This document shows, piece after piece, positions 36,846 to 48,186 of a DNA stretch of 64,000 bases. Both the position numbers and the translations under genes were made by a program. Where the stretch lies: NCBI GenBank assembly GCA_022701365.1, contig JAKUHH010000177.1, forward strand, positions 310,001 to 374,000, written 5' to 3'. The notes below the pieces were generated by a model that was not told the DNA's origin, ran no database searches, and worked only from the letters and a program-made list of their open reading frames with translations. How positions within the stretch are numbered: the stretch's first letter is position 1; each line of letters opens with the position of its first letter. This DNA comes from Mycocentrospora acerina (Eukaryota; Ascomycota; Dothideomycetes; Pleosporales).

Positions 36846-38083
36846 GTTGGAATAGTCACTAAGAAGATGAGAACCAAAAGCGTCCAAAGTAGAGTGTAAG
36901 ATCACTTGGTAGAAAATCACGACAAAGTGTATGTTCTAAGCTACTAGTGTTGCCTGTTATCTCAAGCAGTGAATGTCGCAATTACTTACATCTGGAGCAC
37001 TGATTGACCGCCTCGTGTAGCGGTTTAGTTATACGTGACAATCAAACTCCAACTCTTACTCCCTGTCGCAATCAGAACAAAAGGCAAGTCAAGAACTGCG
37101 AAAACAGCGGTGAGTGACCGCACAATAAGGTGGTATTGGTAATCACTGAAAGATCTGATAAGACCAAGGGGTGGTACGAAATACTGTAGGTGAATGGAGC
37201 TTTTCGAAACCATGTGAATTTTGTTTGTTGAGAAAGTGAAGGTGATAGCTTCATATTGCCCAGTTTCGGGGGAAATGAGGAAGTAGCCGAGTCTGTGGCG
37301 AATTATCCATTCAGTTTCAATATAAATCTCACCGTAGTATCCCAAGGCTATCAGCAAATGCTTTGGTCAAATTGACATATAATTAAAAACGTACCACCTA
37401 GTACTCATCTTACAAGCTCATTCGAATTCAGTGTAGGTATTCAGTAGCGGACACGTTGTCGGTCAGGTCCAATTGGAGAATCTCACAAATTAATTTATCT
37501 CTGTTGCGATCATGATACTATTTTTCATCTCCATTCAAGCTTGCTGATAGAGAATGGTCTTCCTGATAGACACGTACGCTATTATGCAATTTTGACGCTT
37601 AGACGACAAGACTAGACATGGTGTCAACGATCGAGACTTCAAGAAGGTATGCACTACATGACTTTTGCTCTTACTATCCGAGGAAAAGCAACAGCATATG
37701 CGGCCATTATTTCCATCTCTCTGCTTCGGTACATATTCCCAGTACCCAACCAGTGCCATGCTATCAGCCAAAGCGAGATTGAATGAAGCGCAGCAGGATC
37801 TGATTTCCGAGAGAGGATCGACAAATAGTGACTGTTAGTATTATTCAAGGTGGAATGCTGAAAGGTAACAACTAAAATTTATACAGAAGAACTGCCATCT
37901 ACGTTGAGAGCGGGATCAGGTTTGCGAGAAAACATACCGGCACTACTATCTGAAAGGGACTCAGGAGGTACACGTAAGCTTTGAAGTATGTCTCATTTGC
38001 GAAGTGATAGCAGCATCTCCTGTAATTGATATGTCTAAGGTGTATAGTATAGACATAGCCTGTTGGGAGAAATCGGGTAGTAA
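36846..38083. other. Intergenic region, no gene seen
   Basis: Frames of about 110 residues on the minus strand (37025-37357) have no recognisable domain. The sequence is moderately AT-rich. Confidence 0.4.
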
Positions 38084-38654
38084 AAAAACAAGCTTAAGAA
38101 TCGAGGGGCTCACTATGCGTGCAAACATCATCTAAAGACCCTCTATCAGTTCTATCAAGCTGGGGAACTCAGCGAGAGGAGAGGGAAACCCGCCCTACAA
38201 GGATATCTCCATGAGTTAGATTTGTGGGAAGACCCAATCTCCTGCATGCACCTCAGTTTGAAATACTGGAACACCAAAAGCAGCAAGCGAACGGAATAGT
38301 ACCGTGAACGGGAAAATAGATTGCGTCCCACACTTCCTCGCAACGCCCTTTCGTACTCTGAGACCGTGGATATGATTAAAGTTGGCAAGGAGATGATGGA
38401 AACGATGAGAACAGAGGATGAGAGGAAGAAGATGGAAGTGCAAGTAGAACGGTCAGTAGGAGAGGTTAGCTGCCTGTACTTCAATGGGGATGTTGGTAGA
38501 CTAGGACTGTCTGAGAAGCAACAGGGTCCTGTTGATGAGGAAGCTAATGTTGGAAGATGGCATCAAAATCATGGACGAGGAAGAGGAAACGGATAGTGAC
38601 AACGAGAATATAGAAGAGCTTGAATATATGGGTAGTAATGGGAGTCGTGGCTAA
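38084..38654 (+). pseudogene. Probable broken gene fragment of unknown family
   Basis: One plus-strand frame runs without start codon from 38084, meets a single TAG at 38297-38299, and continues in the same frame to 38596. The reading has protein-like composition on both sides of the stop (GAHYACKHHLKTLYQFYQAG before; ETVDMIKVGKEMMETMRTED after). A second frame overlapping the end gives an acidic tail (IMDEEEETDSDNENIEELE) ending in TAA at 38652-38654, so a frameshift near 38510-38545 is likely. A CAG-to-TAG change, a C-to-T transition of the kind produced by repeat-induced point mutation, would explain the stop. An unrecognised intron is the alternative. Family unknown. Confidence 0.4.
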
Positions 38655-39006
38655 GGAGCAAGCAGAACATCAGTCTAGCCTTTCTTGTCCGTCGTTGTGC
38701 TGTGAGGCTAGAGAATACTAATGACGGTACAGAGATGAACAGTGGCCATGCTTGTGAAGTAAGGTCTGCACGGTGTTACATGCGACATGAGTGAAATGCA
38801 GACATGGTGTTGACTGGGCAAAGACTGGAGTTCTGTGAAGCGTGGGGCTTTGGCAAGACGTGAGAGGAAAGAGGTAGTAGCACACGCTTTGGCGCGACAC
38901 GGGCAGCGGCGCGTCATTCCTAGGCTTGGCAATGCGACAATCTCCAACATTTTCAAAGATCCAATCATCTCGTCTCAAGACTAGCACTTCTTCTCGATAA
39001 GGCATT

Positions 39007-40686
39007 ATGGGTAAAGGCACAGACAAGCTCTACATTACACACTCGGAGTGGTCCTCATCGGATGCCTTTGGCAACTCGCGCGGCGCAAACAGCGCAAACC
39101 GCGTGTCGGCCGCTGGGCTCTCATCGACATTCAAGCGTCTGCCCTTCAACTACTGCGCCGTCTCACTGCAGCCCTTTACCGACCCCGTGTGCACCTCGAC
39201 GGGCACCATCTTCGACCTCACGCATATCCTCACGTGGCTGTCCAAGCACCCCGATACGAATCCTGTCGATGGGACGCCCTTGAAGCGTGCTGACCTCATC
39301 ACGCTCAACTTCACCAAGAACGAGGACGGCGAGTATGTGGACCCGGTCACGTACAAGGTCTTCACCGACAACACGCACATTGTTGCGCTGAGGAAGAGTG
39401 GGAACGTGTTCGCGTGGGATACCGTCGAAAGGCTGAACATCAAGGCGAAGAATTGGCAGGATCTGGTTAGCGACGATGAGTTTACACGGAAGGACATCAT
39501 CACGCTGCAGGATCCGCAGAACATTGAGTCGAGAGACTTTGGGTCGTACAAGCACGTCAAGGAAGGAGACACCGTGGTGTCAGGAGCCGAGGGCGGCGTG
39601 AACAAAGATGCGTTGGGCAATGCCGCGAAGATCTTGAAGGCAAAGGAGGCTGTCGCAAAAGCGCGCGCAGACAGGCAGGCAAAAGCACAAGGAGCTTCGT
39701 CGTCCAAGGCCGTCGCAAATGTACCTAAGAATGGCAGCTCCACGTCCACGTCGTCAGCACCCAAGAAGCAAGCGTACAATGCGGCCGTTTACACATCTGG
39801 AAAGGCAGCTGCATCCTTCACCTCCACCGGCGTCACCCCACACACCTCTGGCGAACGTGCCCTCCTCTCCGACGAGGACTATATGCTCAAGCCCAAGCGC
39901 ATAAAGCAAAAAGGCTACGCACGCGTATCCACAAACCTCGGCGACCTCAACATCGAGCTTCTTCCCGAATACGCGCCGCGTGCAGTGTGGAACTTTGTCA
40001 AATTGGCACAAAAGGGATACTACCGCAACACCGTTTTTCATCGCAACATCAAGGGTTTCATGATTCAAGGTGGAGATCCATCAGGCACAGGACGAGGCGG
40101 ACAGAGTATATGGGGCAAGCCATTCAACGATGAGTTCGAGGGACCAAACCTACACAATGCGCGCGGTATACTGAGTATGGCGAACAAAGGCAAAAACACA
40201 AACACTAGTCAATTCTTCATCACCTACCGTGCAGTCTCACATCTCGACCGCAAGCACACAATCTTCGCGCGTGTAGTCGGGGGTCTAGATACGACACTAC
40301 GCTCCATGGAAATGGCCGAGACAGGCGAAAAGGACCGACCTGTTGACGACATCGAAATCCAAGATATAGTCGTCTTTGTCGATCCGTTTGAGGAGTGGCA
40401 GAAGGAGAGACAAGATAAGGAGACCAAGGACGCGGAAGACGAGGAAATCAAAAGGCAGGGTGGTACGGTGGATGACCGGACAACGTGGACAGGGAAGAGG
40501 ATCCGAGCAGATGGGACTGTTGAGGGAAGTGGTGGGGAAGGACTTGGTGTGGGCAAGTATCTCACTGCTGCGAAGCAAGAGCAGGGCGACGACGAAGTGG
40601 TGGGATACGTAGACGAAGAGGAAGATGTGGCACCTGCGAAGAAGAAGGCTAAGACGGGAGGATTTGGGAATTTTGATGCGTGGTAA
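39007..40686 (+). CDS. cyp8: U-box cyclophilin, peptidyl-prolyl isomerase-like 2
   Basis: Intron-less frame of 559 aa. It opens with MGKGTDKLYITHSEW, a hallmark of the Cyp8/PPIL2 (CYP60) family. A U-box lies at about residues 43-95 (FKRLPFNYCAVSLQPF then DPVCTSTGTIFDL), which would give E3 ubiquitin ligase activity. A Lys/Ala-rich linker follows, then the cyclophilin domain at about 302-460 with VFHRNIKGFMIQGGDPSGTG (the catalytic Arg is in FHR). The tryptophan that binds cyclosporin in CypA is replaced (SHLDRKHTIF), so drug binding is probably weak. PPIL2-type proteins are nuclear and linked to the spliceosome. The C-terminal tail is acidic then basic (PAKKKAK), a possible nuclear signal. 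Confidence 0.95.
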   Translation: MGKGTDKLYITHSEWSSSDAFGNSRGANSANRVSAAGLSSTFKRLPFNYCAVSLQPFTDPVCTSTGTIFDLTHILTWLSKHPDTNPVDGTPLKRADLITLNFTKNEDGEYVDPVTYKVFTDNTHIVALRKSGNVFAWDTVERLNIKAKNWQDLVSDDEFTRKDIITLQDPQNIESRDFGSYKHVKEGDTVVSGAEGGVNKDALGNAAKILKAKEAVAKARADRQAKAQGASSSKAVANVPKNGSSTSTSSAPKKQAYNAAVYTSGKAAASFTSTGVTPHTSGERALLSDEDYMLKPKRIKQKGYARVSTNLGDLNIELLPEYAPRAVWNFVKLAQKGYYRNTVFHRNIKGFMIQGGDPSGTGRGGQSIWGKPFNDEFEGPNLHNARGILSMANKGKNTNTSQFFITYRAVSHLDRKHTIFARVVGGLDTTLRSMEMAETGEKDRPVDDIEIQDIVVFVDPFEEWQKERQDKETKDAEDEEIKRQGGTVDDRTTWTGKRIRADGTVEGSGGEGLGVGKYLTAAKQEQGDDEVVGYVDEEEDVAPAKKKAKTGGFGNFDAW

Positions 40687-42072
40687 AGACAAAGCCTGTA
40701 AAAGTGATTCTTGCTGCGATTTAGAATTGATACCCCGTTTTCAATCTCTCGTCCTCAGGCTTTCACGACTGACAGGCTGGATCCATCTATTTAATTGAAG
40801 AGATCACGAAACAAGAAAACATCGCATAATTCATGCACTGCGTGTTTTGCGGGGTGTTTTCTCTTGGATGCGGTGTCCTAGGATGATCGAGGGCAATGCA
40901 AGTGTCAGATTGATGCGGCATCGTCATGTACACTGTGGGGTGTGTTTCCCAGCGGCTCAGGCACTGTGGTTTGTCGAAGCGGCGACAGACACGACGTGCT
41001 ACCTCTCATACCATTCCACTTCATTTAACAATGAAGCGGTCAACTCCAACAACTTCTATAAGCCCACCTGCACTCAGGTACCAATATGCAGCGTCCCGCA
41101 CGCAACGACAGTATGCAGGAACAACTGTCACGCACGTCGTCCCTGAACGTGACGACAGGCCCTCTCCCAGCCAATCCCCGTGCGCCATGCCCCTTCAGCA
41201 CTGACAAATGACGCTTTCGCCGCCGTTTCACCAACCATCCACTTGCAGAACTCAAACAATGCAGCGTCTACCAACCGCCATGCGACATTGCTCGTCGGAT
41301 GCCCGGACGTGTCGTGTTAGACCCATGGTTCTCCCTGTAGTCACGCTTAGGGGCGAGGGGCGCATGCAGTTTGACCTTTTGATCTGCGCCTTCCCTCCCT
41401 CTCACTCCGTATCTGCTGCGCTGATCGATGGGTTGTGTGGTCTGACTTGAGTCGGGTTATTTTCTCTCCTTCTCCTTTTCTTGAACGGTTGTAGAATCAT
41501 CCGCATCTTCCTTGCACAGACAAACGAACGCTGTGCGTTTCACTTTGGCTGCTTTTTCTCGCTATTCACTCGCTCCGGAAGATTACATTCGTAGTGTTCA
41601 TCTTCGACACTTTCATTTTTGACAGGGCCGGTACCAGATCGCTGATTCACGGCTCACTCATTGCCTCTTTTAGAGCCAAACCCCCTTCCTATTTAAGAAG
41701 AGATTTGCGGTTGCCTGCGTAGAGATATTATCACGATCGACAGCGGAATTAGGGAGGAGGATCTTTTTGTGACGTAGAGGAGATTATCTTCTTATTGCGG
41801 AGAAAGAACGCGGGAAGATCTATCCAAGTCGGCCCTGCGGCAAGGCGCAGACGGGCGGATCGTAAAACGGACGGCAGGCTGTGCATCTTCCTGGGAATTT
41901 TCATACCGCTGCCCTCGCATACCTGTCACTCAAACGCCATCTGTCTCAAAACGTCACTGCTTTCACCTGGACAGGCACGTTAGGTAGACGGCATTCACAC
42001 CCTCCACATTCATTCACCATCTCGACCCCACCAACACTTCCAACACACAGGACCCACATCGATACCTCGATC
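40687..42072. other. Intergenic region, no gene seen
   Basis: Short frames only. The last 300 bp become C/A-rich and pyrimidine-rich and should hold the promoter and leader of the secreted protein gene. Confidence 0.5.
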
Positions 42073-42750
42073 ATGTACATTGCCACTCTTTTTCTCTTCG
42101 CTGCCACCGCGCATGCCGTTTCTCTCGCTTCTTTCACTCCGCGCATCGACCAGCTGCCCGCACAATGCAACACCGCCTATCGCACCAAGATTTCCGACTG
42201 CACCGGCGAAGAGTTCAATGCTGGAGCGACGTGCAGCACAGCATGTGTACAGGGTCTGGAGGAAGTTGCGAAGCTCGTTGTGCAAGCGTGTCAGGGCGTG
42301 GATGTCGGCGAGACGAGCATCATCGGGCTCTTCCAAGTAGGCGCGGGGATTAGAGCGCTGTGCCCGAACAACAAGGATACAACAACGAGTTCAACAATGA
42401 GTACAAGCACAAGCACAAGCACACGGGTACAGACAAGTACATCAGCAACGGTGATAAGTACCACGGCATCAACAACGCAGACAAACAGCCCGAGGCCGGC
42501 GAGTTCATCATCAGGCTTGCTCATAGATCCAGATGCTACGGTTACAGATGCGACATCACTTCTCCTCGCTCCAACACAGAGTTCTGAACCAGCGAGCCGG
42601 ACGGGAAACAGCCAGCTATCTAACACGCACTCTGGAGGTGGCTCACCATTCGACGTCGTTGCCATGAGTGCTTCGTCACAGCTACATGCTTGGGACGCGA
42701 CTATGGCCGTTCTTTTTTCGACTACCGCGCTTTTCATAGTCTGCGTTTGA
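42073..42750 (+). CDS. Secreted GPI-type Ser/Thr-rich protein with small Cys domain
   Basis: The frame of 225 aa starts at the ATG of MYIATLFLFAATAHA, a clean 15-residue signal peptide with an AHA-type cleavage site. An upstream in-frame extension exists but would bury this signal. The mature part begins with a small domain of six cysteines (C in QLPAQCNTAY, ISDC, CSTAC, VQACQG, ALCPNN) to about residue 98. It continues as a Thr/Ser-rich stalk containing TSTSTSTST and ends with a hydrophobic tail (MAVLFSTTALFIVCV) typical of a GPI-anchor signal. It is likely displayed on the cell wall or membrane. No specific function can be assigned. Confidence 0.75.
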   Translation: MYIATLFLFAATAHAVSLASFTPRIDQLPAQCNTAYRTKISDCTGEEFNAGATCSTACVQGLEEVAKLVVQACQGVDVGETSIIGLFQVGAGIRALCPNNKDTTTSSTMSTSTSTSTRVQTSTSATVISTTASTTQTNSPRPASSSSGLLIDPDATVTDATSLLLAPTQSSEPASRTGNSQLSNTHSGGGSPFDVVAMSASSQLHAWDATMAVLFSTTALFIVCV

Positions 42751-43252
42751 GTAGGCGACGAACTATATTTCTTTTGTTCCGATAACGGCATGGCGTTTGG
42801 AGTGAAGGGGGAATCGTATTATACTGTACTGCATTGTACTATGTATACCCACACTGATTTTAAGAGTGGATCGAAAGCAGGAATGTGGACTGGGAGACTG
42901 GATGGAGGCGGATATGTATACTAAATCTCGCACAGAGCAAGCATCCGGTATGGAGAATCACGAATTCATGACTTTGCTACCTGATTCACGCATTTGACCT
43001 TGATTTTTCTTTTTCCCACATATGTCTGATCTTTCCGGCATAATCTTCCTATTCTCACTTCCTTGTGCTGATCCCCATCTCTCATCTCCCCTGCGTTGCG
43101 TTTGTGTAGATCGCACCCCTGTCCCGTTCAAGCGAGGAGCAGGGCAGCTCCACCCCGGACGTCACTTTCCGAGCTCCCACCTCGCTCTTGGGGACTAAGC
43201 CACTCACTCGGCCATGCAGGAACACAGTCGAGGGACCTAGTCGAGAGTCACC
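42751..43252. other. Intergenic region, no gene seen
   Basis: This is the spacer between the secreted protein gene and the hydrolase gene. The right half is pyrimidine-rich and probably promoter or leader of the latter. Confidence 0.5.
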
Positions 43253-44813
43253 ATGCGCAAAACTATCCTGTTGTGCTTTATTCATGGGTTTAAGGTATGT
43301 TATTTTGCTGAGGAAGTGGGGGGGGGGCTACGTCATGGGGTCCGCAAATTGCGATGTGCTGAGCTGAGTGGGTGATACGTTATGAGGTAGATGGTGTGAT
43401 GAGCGCGGTTGTTTGACGGAGATGAGGATAGGGATTGAGATGGGGATCAGGCTAATGTATAAGTTCAGGGCGGCGACGACACGTTTGGGAACTTCCCGTC
43501 GCATTTGAAGGCGTTGCTTCAACACGCGCTGCCCAAGGTGACGGTGCTGACGGTCACGTACCCCAGGTATGAGACGAGGGGGGACTTGACAGAGTGTGTT
43601 GCCGGGTTTAGGGAGTGGTATGTGTATATTTGTGCTCAGTTATCGGGCGCTGTGTATCTTCAAAGGAACTAGGGCTATCTATATACTAACAGCCTCCAGG
43701 CTTGTGAACAAAGTTATTGACCTTGAAGTCGCCAACTCGACGCCCTCGCCTACTATCGACCCCTCTGTTCGCACCATTCTCATCGGCCACTCCATGGGCG
43801 GTATTGTGGCGGCAGAGACGCTCCTCTCTATCGTGGGCGAGCAGCCAATCCATTCGCCCAAACAGTCGACGTCGTCATTGTCTGACCACTCGACGTTGAT
43901 GTTCCCGTATATACAAGGCATTCTAGCATTCGATACCCCGTATCTCGGTGTAGCGCCGGGCGTCGTCGCTCACGGTGCGGAGAAGCATTGGAGCACCGCA
44001 AGCCAGGCGTATTCGGCATATTCAAACCTCGCCGGCGCGTTTGGATGGGGAAGTAAGGACGCGCCAACATCTGGCGCTATAGATACGAGTAGGATGCTCA
44101 CCGCGCCCCCTGCGTCCGCTAGTGACGACGCAGCAAGCGCACCACTTTGGCAGAAATACGGCCGAGTAGCCATGTTTGCCGGTGCAGCAGGCGCTATCGC
44201 CGCAGGAGGAGCGGCCGCCTATATGAAACGCGAAGTCATCTCTTCGGGCGTGTCGTGGGCAACCTCGCATCTAGAATTCGTTGGAGTACTCGCCCGCCCT
44301 GAGGACATGAGGAAGCGCCTCGCTAACGTCATCAAACTAACAGAAACTAATGATTTCGGTTTCGCAAATATGTACACTACGCTCGGTCACGCGGTCAACG
44401 CACACATCAAAGAGTCCTGGACCGGAAATGTGCCTGGCGTAGACCGAACCTTTTGCAATATGCCCAAGGGCGAGGTGAAGCGGCTTTGGATTCCAGCGGT
44501 CAACGATAAAGTTACCGCAGAAGTAGAGGCGCATATGAGTATGTTTGAGCCAAGAAATAATCCGGGGTACTATACGTTGAGCGAGACGGCGAAGGAGAAG
44601 ATAATCGAGTGGGCGGAGAACGAGTGGTATGAAGAAAGTGAGGGAAGGTTGAGGGGGTTAGCAGAGGAGGAAGCTGAGTTGGTGGAGAGAGTCAATGTAG
44701 ACCTAGAGGGGGCAGAGGATGATTTTGAAGACGTGGGGAGGCCGAGTATAGATGGCGACGGAAATTCAAATGGTAGGCCAGGAAAGGAGGCTGTAAGGCA
44801 GAAGGAGCTGTGA
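43253..44813 (+). CDS. Alpha/beta hydrolase, lipase-like, with a hydrophobic insert
   Basis: Three exons, 43253-43294, 43469-43617, 43700-44813, give 434 aa. Phases agree; the second intron has ACTAAC and CCTCCAG. The N-terminus reads LLCFIHGFKGGDDTFG across intron 1, which is the oxyanion-hole HG motif, and the nucleophile elbow is GHSMGG near residue 93. A hydrophobic Ala/Gly-rich segment (VAMFAGAAGAIAAGGAAAYM, about 220-240) could be a membrane segment. The possible late catalytic His and Asp are not assigned. The tail is Glu-rich. This matches uncharacterised fungal DUF676-like hydrolases; the substrate is unknown. Intron 1 is unusually long (174 nt) and contains a run of ten G. Confidence 0.85.
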
Positions 44814-45162
44814 TGGTGGATTTAAATGATTTTAGATGATTGAGTGGTAAGTGACTATGTGATATATACCCTTTGTTCCCTTGTGGCTAGAAAATTACAC
44901 CTTTCCGCAAAGATAGGTCGCACCGTGTATAACGACGTAGTGGACCATACGCAATGCATCCCAACATGTTTACCCACTATAACGTTCAATTATGTCCATA
45001 TGGTAACTCCACACACGCAAAAACTCGATTTGAAGTACAAGCGCAGTGTCAATCTAAGAGAAGTGAAAGGAGGTTTATCTAATTTCGTGGAATATGTAAC
45101 ACTAACTGACCAAATCATACCATCCCTTCTCCCCATCTCCTTCCATTTTACCTTTCTCCGCC
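44814..45162. other. Short intergenic region
   Basis: This is the spacer between the 3' ends of convergent genes; nothing recognised. Confidence 0.5.
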
Positions 45163-45462
45163 TTACTTTCGACCCACACCATGCGTCTCCCCACCAGGCA
45201 CAAACGACGCAGCTTTGGCTCGCAGCGGCGTGCCCGCATCAGAACTCTGTTGATATTTAGTCCGCACTCTCATGTCAGCCTCTGAGATCAGGAACTCATC
45301 TGTATCCTCGAAGCCTTTGGCTGCTGCAACATTCGAGGGGGTAATATGGGAGGATGGTGACCATGATGATGGGGGGCTGGTGGCTCTTGGAGGAGACGTT
45401 TGCGCGCCCCATGTGTGGCCGTCGCCGATACTGGAGATGGTGTACCTGTTGGGAGTGGACAT
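45163..45462 (-). CDS. Small hypothetical protein, 99 aa
   Basis: A minus-strand frame starts MSTPNRYTISSIGDGHTWG. It is Ser/Pro/Thr-rich up to residue 45, then has a charged segment (KGFEDTDEFLISEADMRVRT), and ends at VGRK. The composition and the good start context suggest a real small gene, but no family is recognised. It could also be the remaining part of a larger gene with upstream exons. Confidence 0.45.
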   Translation of the reverse strand: MSTPNRYTISSIGDGHTWGAQTSPPRATSPPSSWSPSSHITPSNVAAAKGFEDTDEFLISEADMRVRTKYQQSSDAGTPLRAKAASFVPGGETHGVGRK

Positions 45463-48186
45463 TTTGGGTAGGATATGAAGTATTGGTGTAGATGGAAGGG
45501 GTTCGAAGTGTTTATGTTAGTTATAGTAAGACCACGATTGGGATTCAGATTAGAGCTATGTTTTAGTAAAGTAGTGTTGGGGTTTGTGTAGCTGAGCTGT
45601 TGAGCGGTTTTGGAAAAGATTGTGAGAAGTAAGAAAGGGAAGTTTAGGAGCTGTTATAGGCGGTGGGATTATTCCTCATTGTGAGAGAATGAGTATCCAC
45701 CGGGTGAGAAGGAAGAGTTGAGTGCTATTCATTATGGATGGTTGATGTTGTTGAAATACTGCAGTTACACGATGAGGTAGTTGTTGATGTTGGACAATGG
45801 AATTAGGTATCACAAGACCGGAAACAAGATGAGTATATATAAGGATATGTCTGAAGATTTGTGATGTCTAGTTCTACCTGAAGCAAATACATACTATCAA
45901 TTCCTTCAACTTCATTCGTCATCCTGGAGTGTATGATCGAACATATCTCAGCTCAAATGTTACATTTTCAGACTGATTCACATATTCATAATGTTAGAAA
46001 AGGTCGACACATCACCATTTTCTTCCATCTGTATACTAGTGTATCCTGCTTTCTCCCTCTCCAATTTCTAGCTTGTTCTTCTCCTGCTCTTATCTCTCAA
46101 TTCCCTATTCTCATCTCACAATGTTATCTCCACACTGCCGCACCACAATACCTCGCCCATTGCGCTGTACCGTCTCTTAAAGTTTAAATATCAGTAGTTT
46201 CAATCTGCCTCTGCCTCGGGCTTTATATCTGTAGATTAATTGAAATCCTCTCACTTTAGCTTCCAAACTGAAAGCAATCCCGAGTTTTCTGGAATATCGC
46301 ATTAATCATCACCTGACGAAGACGAAAATTCATCAACCAAGTCCTCTAATCTGCAACAAAAACCCTTATTCCCATTTCCAAATCACATGGGTCTTCTATC
46401 TCCTTTACCAGACCAACTGAAGCAAGCTTACTGCCCATTGAAGGAACCAAAGGCGTATTGTATTGTTTAGAGCCACCAAGAAATAAAACATTATTTTTAG
46501 ATATGCCAGAATGTAACATTTACATTGAGGTCTCAGTGCTACAATTATGTGCTCTGCAGTTGTGGTGTGTTAAACACGGATTGTCATGTCGAAGTAGTAT
46601 ATATTTAGAGAAGTGCATAGAAAGAGGGCTTGTATTTGGGGACACCATATTTCGAAAGATTTTAAACGTATAGGAATGATGAGAGTATAGAGTTATTGGA
46701 AAGCTTTATCATTGGGGGGTGGGGTGTAACGTATATTTCCATTTCTTCAATATGAATATGTGGGGGTTAGTATCAAAGTTAATAAACACTTGTTGTAAAT
46801 GCCTAGCTGCGAAAAAATATGATGGTCGGAAGTATACCCGCGAATAATATAGAAGACCACATTAGATTTCTGGAGATCTGAATATTCAAACGAATTGTTG
46901 AAATGTAAGATGCAAGTATCAGAAATTGAGCAACAAAGGCTAAGTCATTGTCTGCGGAATGAATAATCATCTGAATTTATTTCACAACCCATACTGCTTA
47001 GTTCCTATAACTATAGGCTATATGTAGGCTATGAGTTAGAGCGTTGGTGTTAGGGTTAGTTGCTTGCATCTTAGCAGGAATATACAGACTGCAGTGGATT
47101 GAAAAATTCTTTTTTGTGGTGAATAAAAATTGTAACATACTTGACATAGTAAGCAATCAAGAGTTAGAATAAGATATGTCGCCACTTCTACAAGCAGAAG
47201 TGTTTTTGCTTGTTCAACTTATTTAGATTAAATACACATTTCCCAGTGAGAAAACTTGTTGCACTAAGTGCAGAAAGTGTGACCTTTATAGTTGTCATAC
47301 AAGCTTTCATGCATTACAAGCCCTCTAGGGTGTTTCCTGATGACAAAGTTGTTTTGGTCGACGAATAGATTGTGAACATTGTAGCTTTTCACTTTTTATT
47401 CTTGAGAAAGAATTTGACTGAAACCAATGAAGGTGCAAGTCATTCGTCATTTTTTGATATCGTCGACACTTGTCATAGGTCTTTTGACGCCCACTATCAA
47501 GGTTTTTATTAAGTAAATGTAAGTCAGCTGTCTGGTCATTCTAGAATGTAATGTGAATTTCATTCCAAGAGGGCTGTACATTTGGTCTGAGGAACATATC
47601 ACGTCTACCTCTCCTACATACTCCAGAGCGACTTTTTATAAGAAGCAATAGTAGCCAGTGCTTTGAACCGCCGATTAATTACCGGATAACCGCCGTGGCC
47701 TTCACTCTGGCTATCTTTGGTGTTCACGAAATAAAAGTGGTTCTTGATTACCGACAAACAGCCAAAATGACGCGGTTGGAAGGTGCAAAAGCAACTCTAT
47801 CGATAGCGGCTATTGCCGCGTGGCAAACCTGCACTTCAACCTCGAATTTCACACAGTTCTTTGAGTCGCACGCTCTACACACTACTCGCCACTCCTATCC
47901 ATTCCTGACGTTCCTTCCTCGTTGATTACTCTCTGAACGACCTCACAGGGTTACAAATTGAACCGGAAGGCGGCGGGACCTCTGCCGACGCGATCCGTAA
48001 GCGCGTCATGACGATCTTCATTCATCTCGACATTTTGTCATAGCTTCATATTCTTGTGTCTTTACGATTGATGCTATTACTGTTGGGATCGCATCTGTCC
48101 AGAGCGGTCGATTTTCGGGTTTATATCGCCAAGTCCTGCAAGTTCGCCAGCTCCTGCTGAACGACAGAACCTTACCACTATTCAGC
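45463..48186. other. AT-rich intergenic region, no gene seen
   Basis: From about 46200 to 47690 the DNA is strikingly AT-rich with no long frames. A plus-strand frame near 47160-47370 is open for about 65 codons but is not recognised. The region close to 48186 probably holds the promoter of the F-box gene. Confidence 0.4.
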
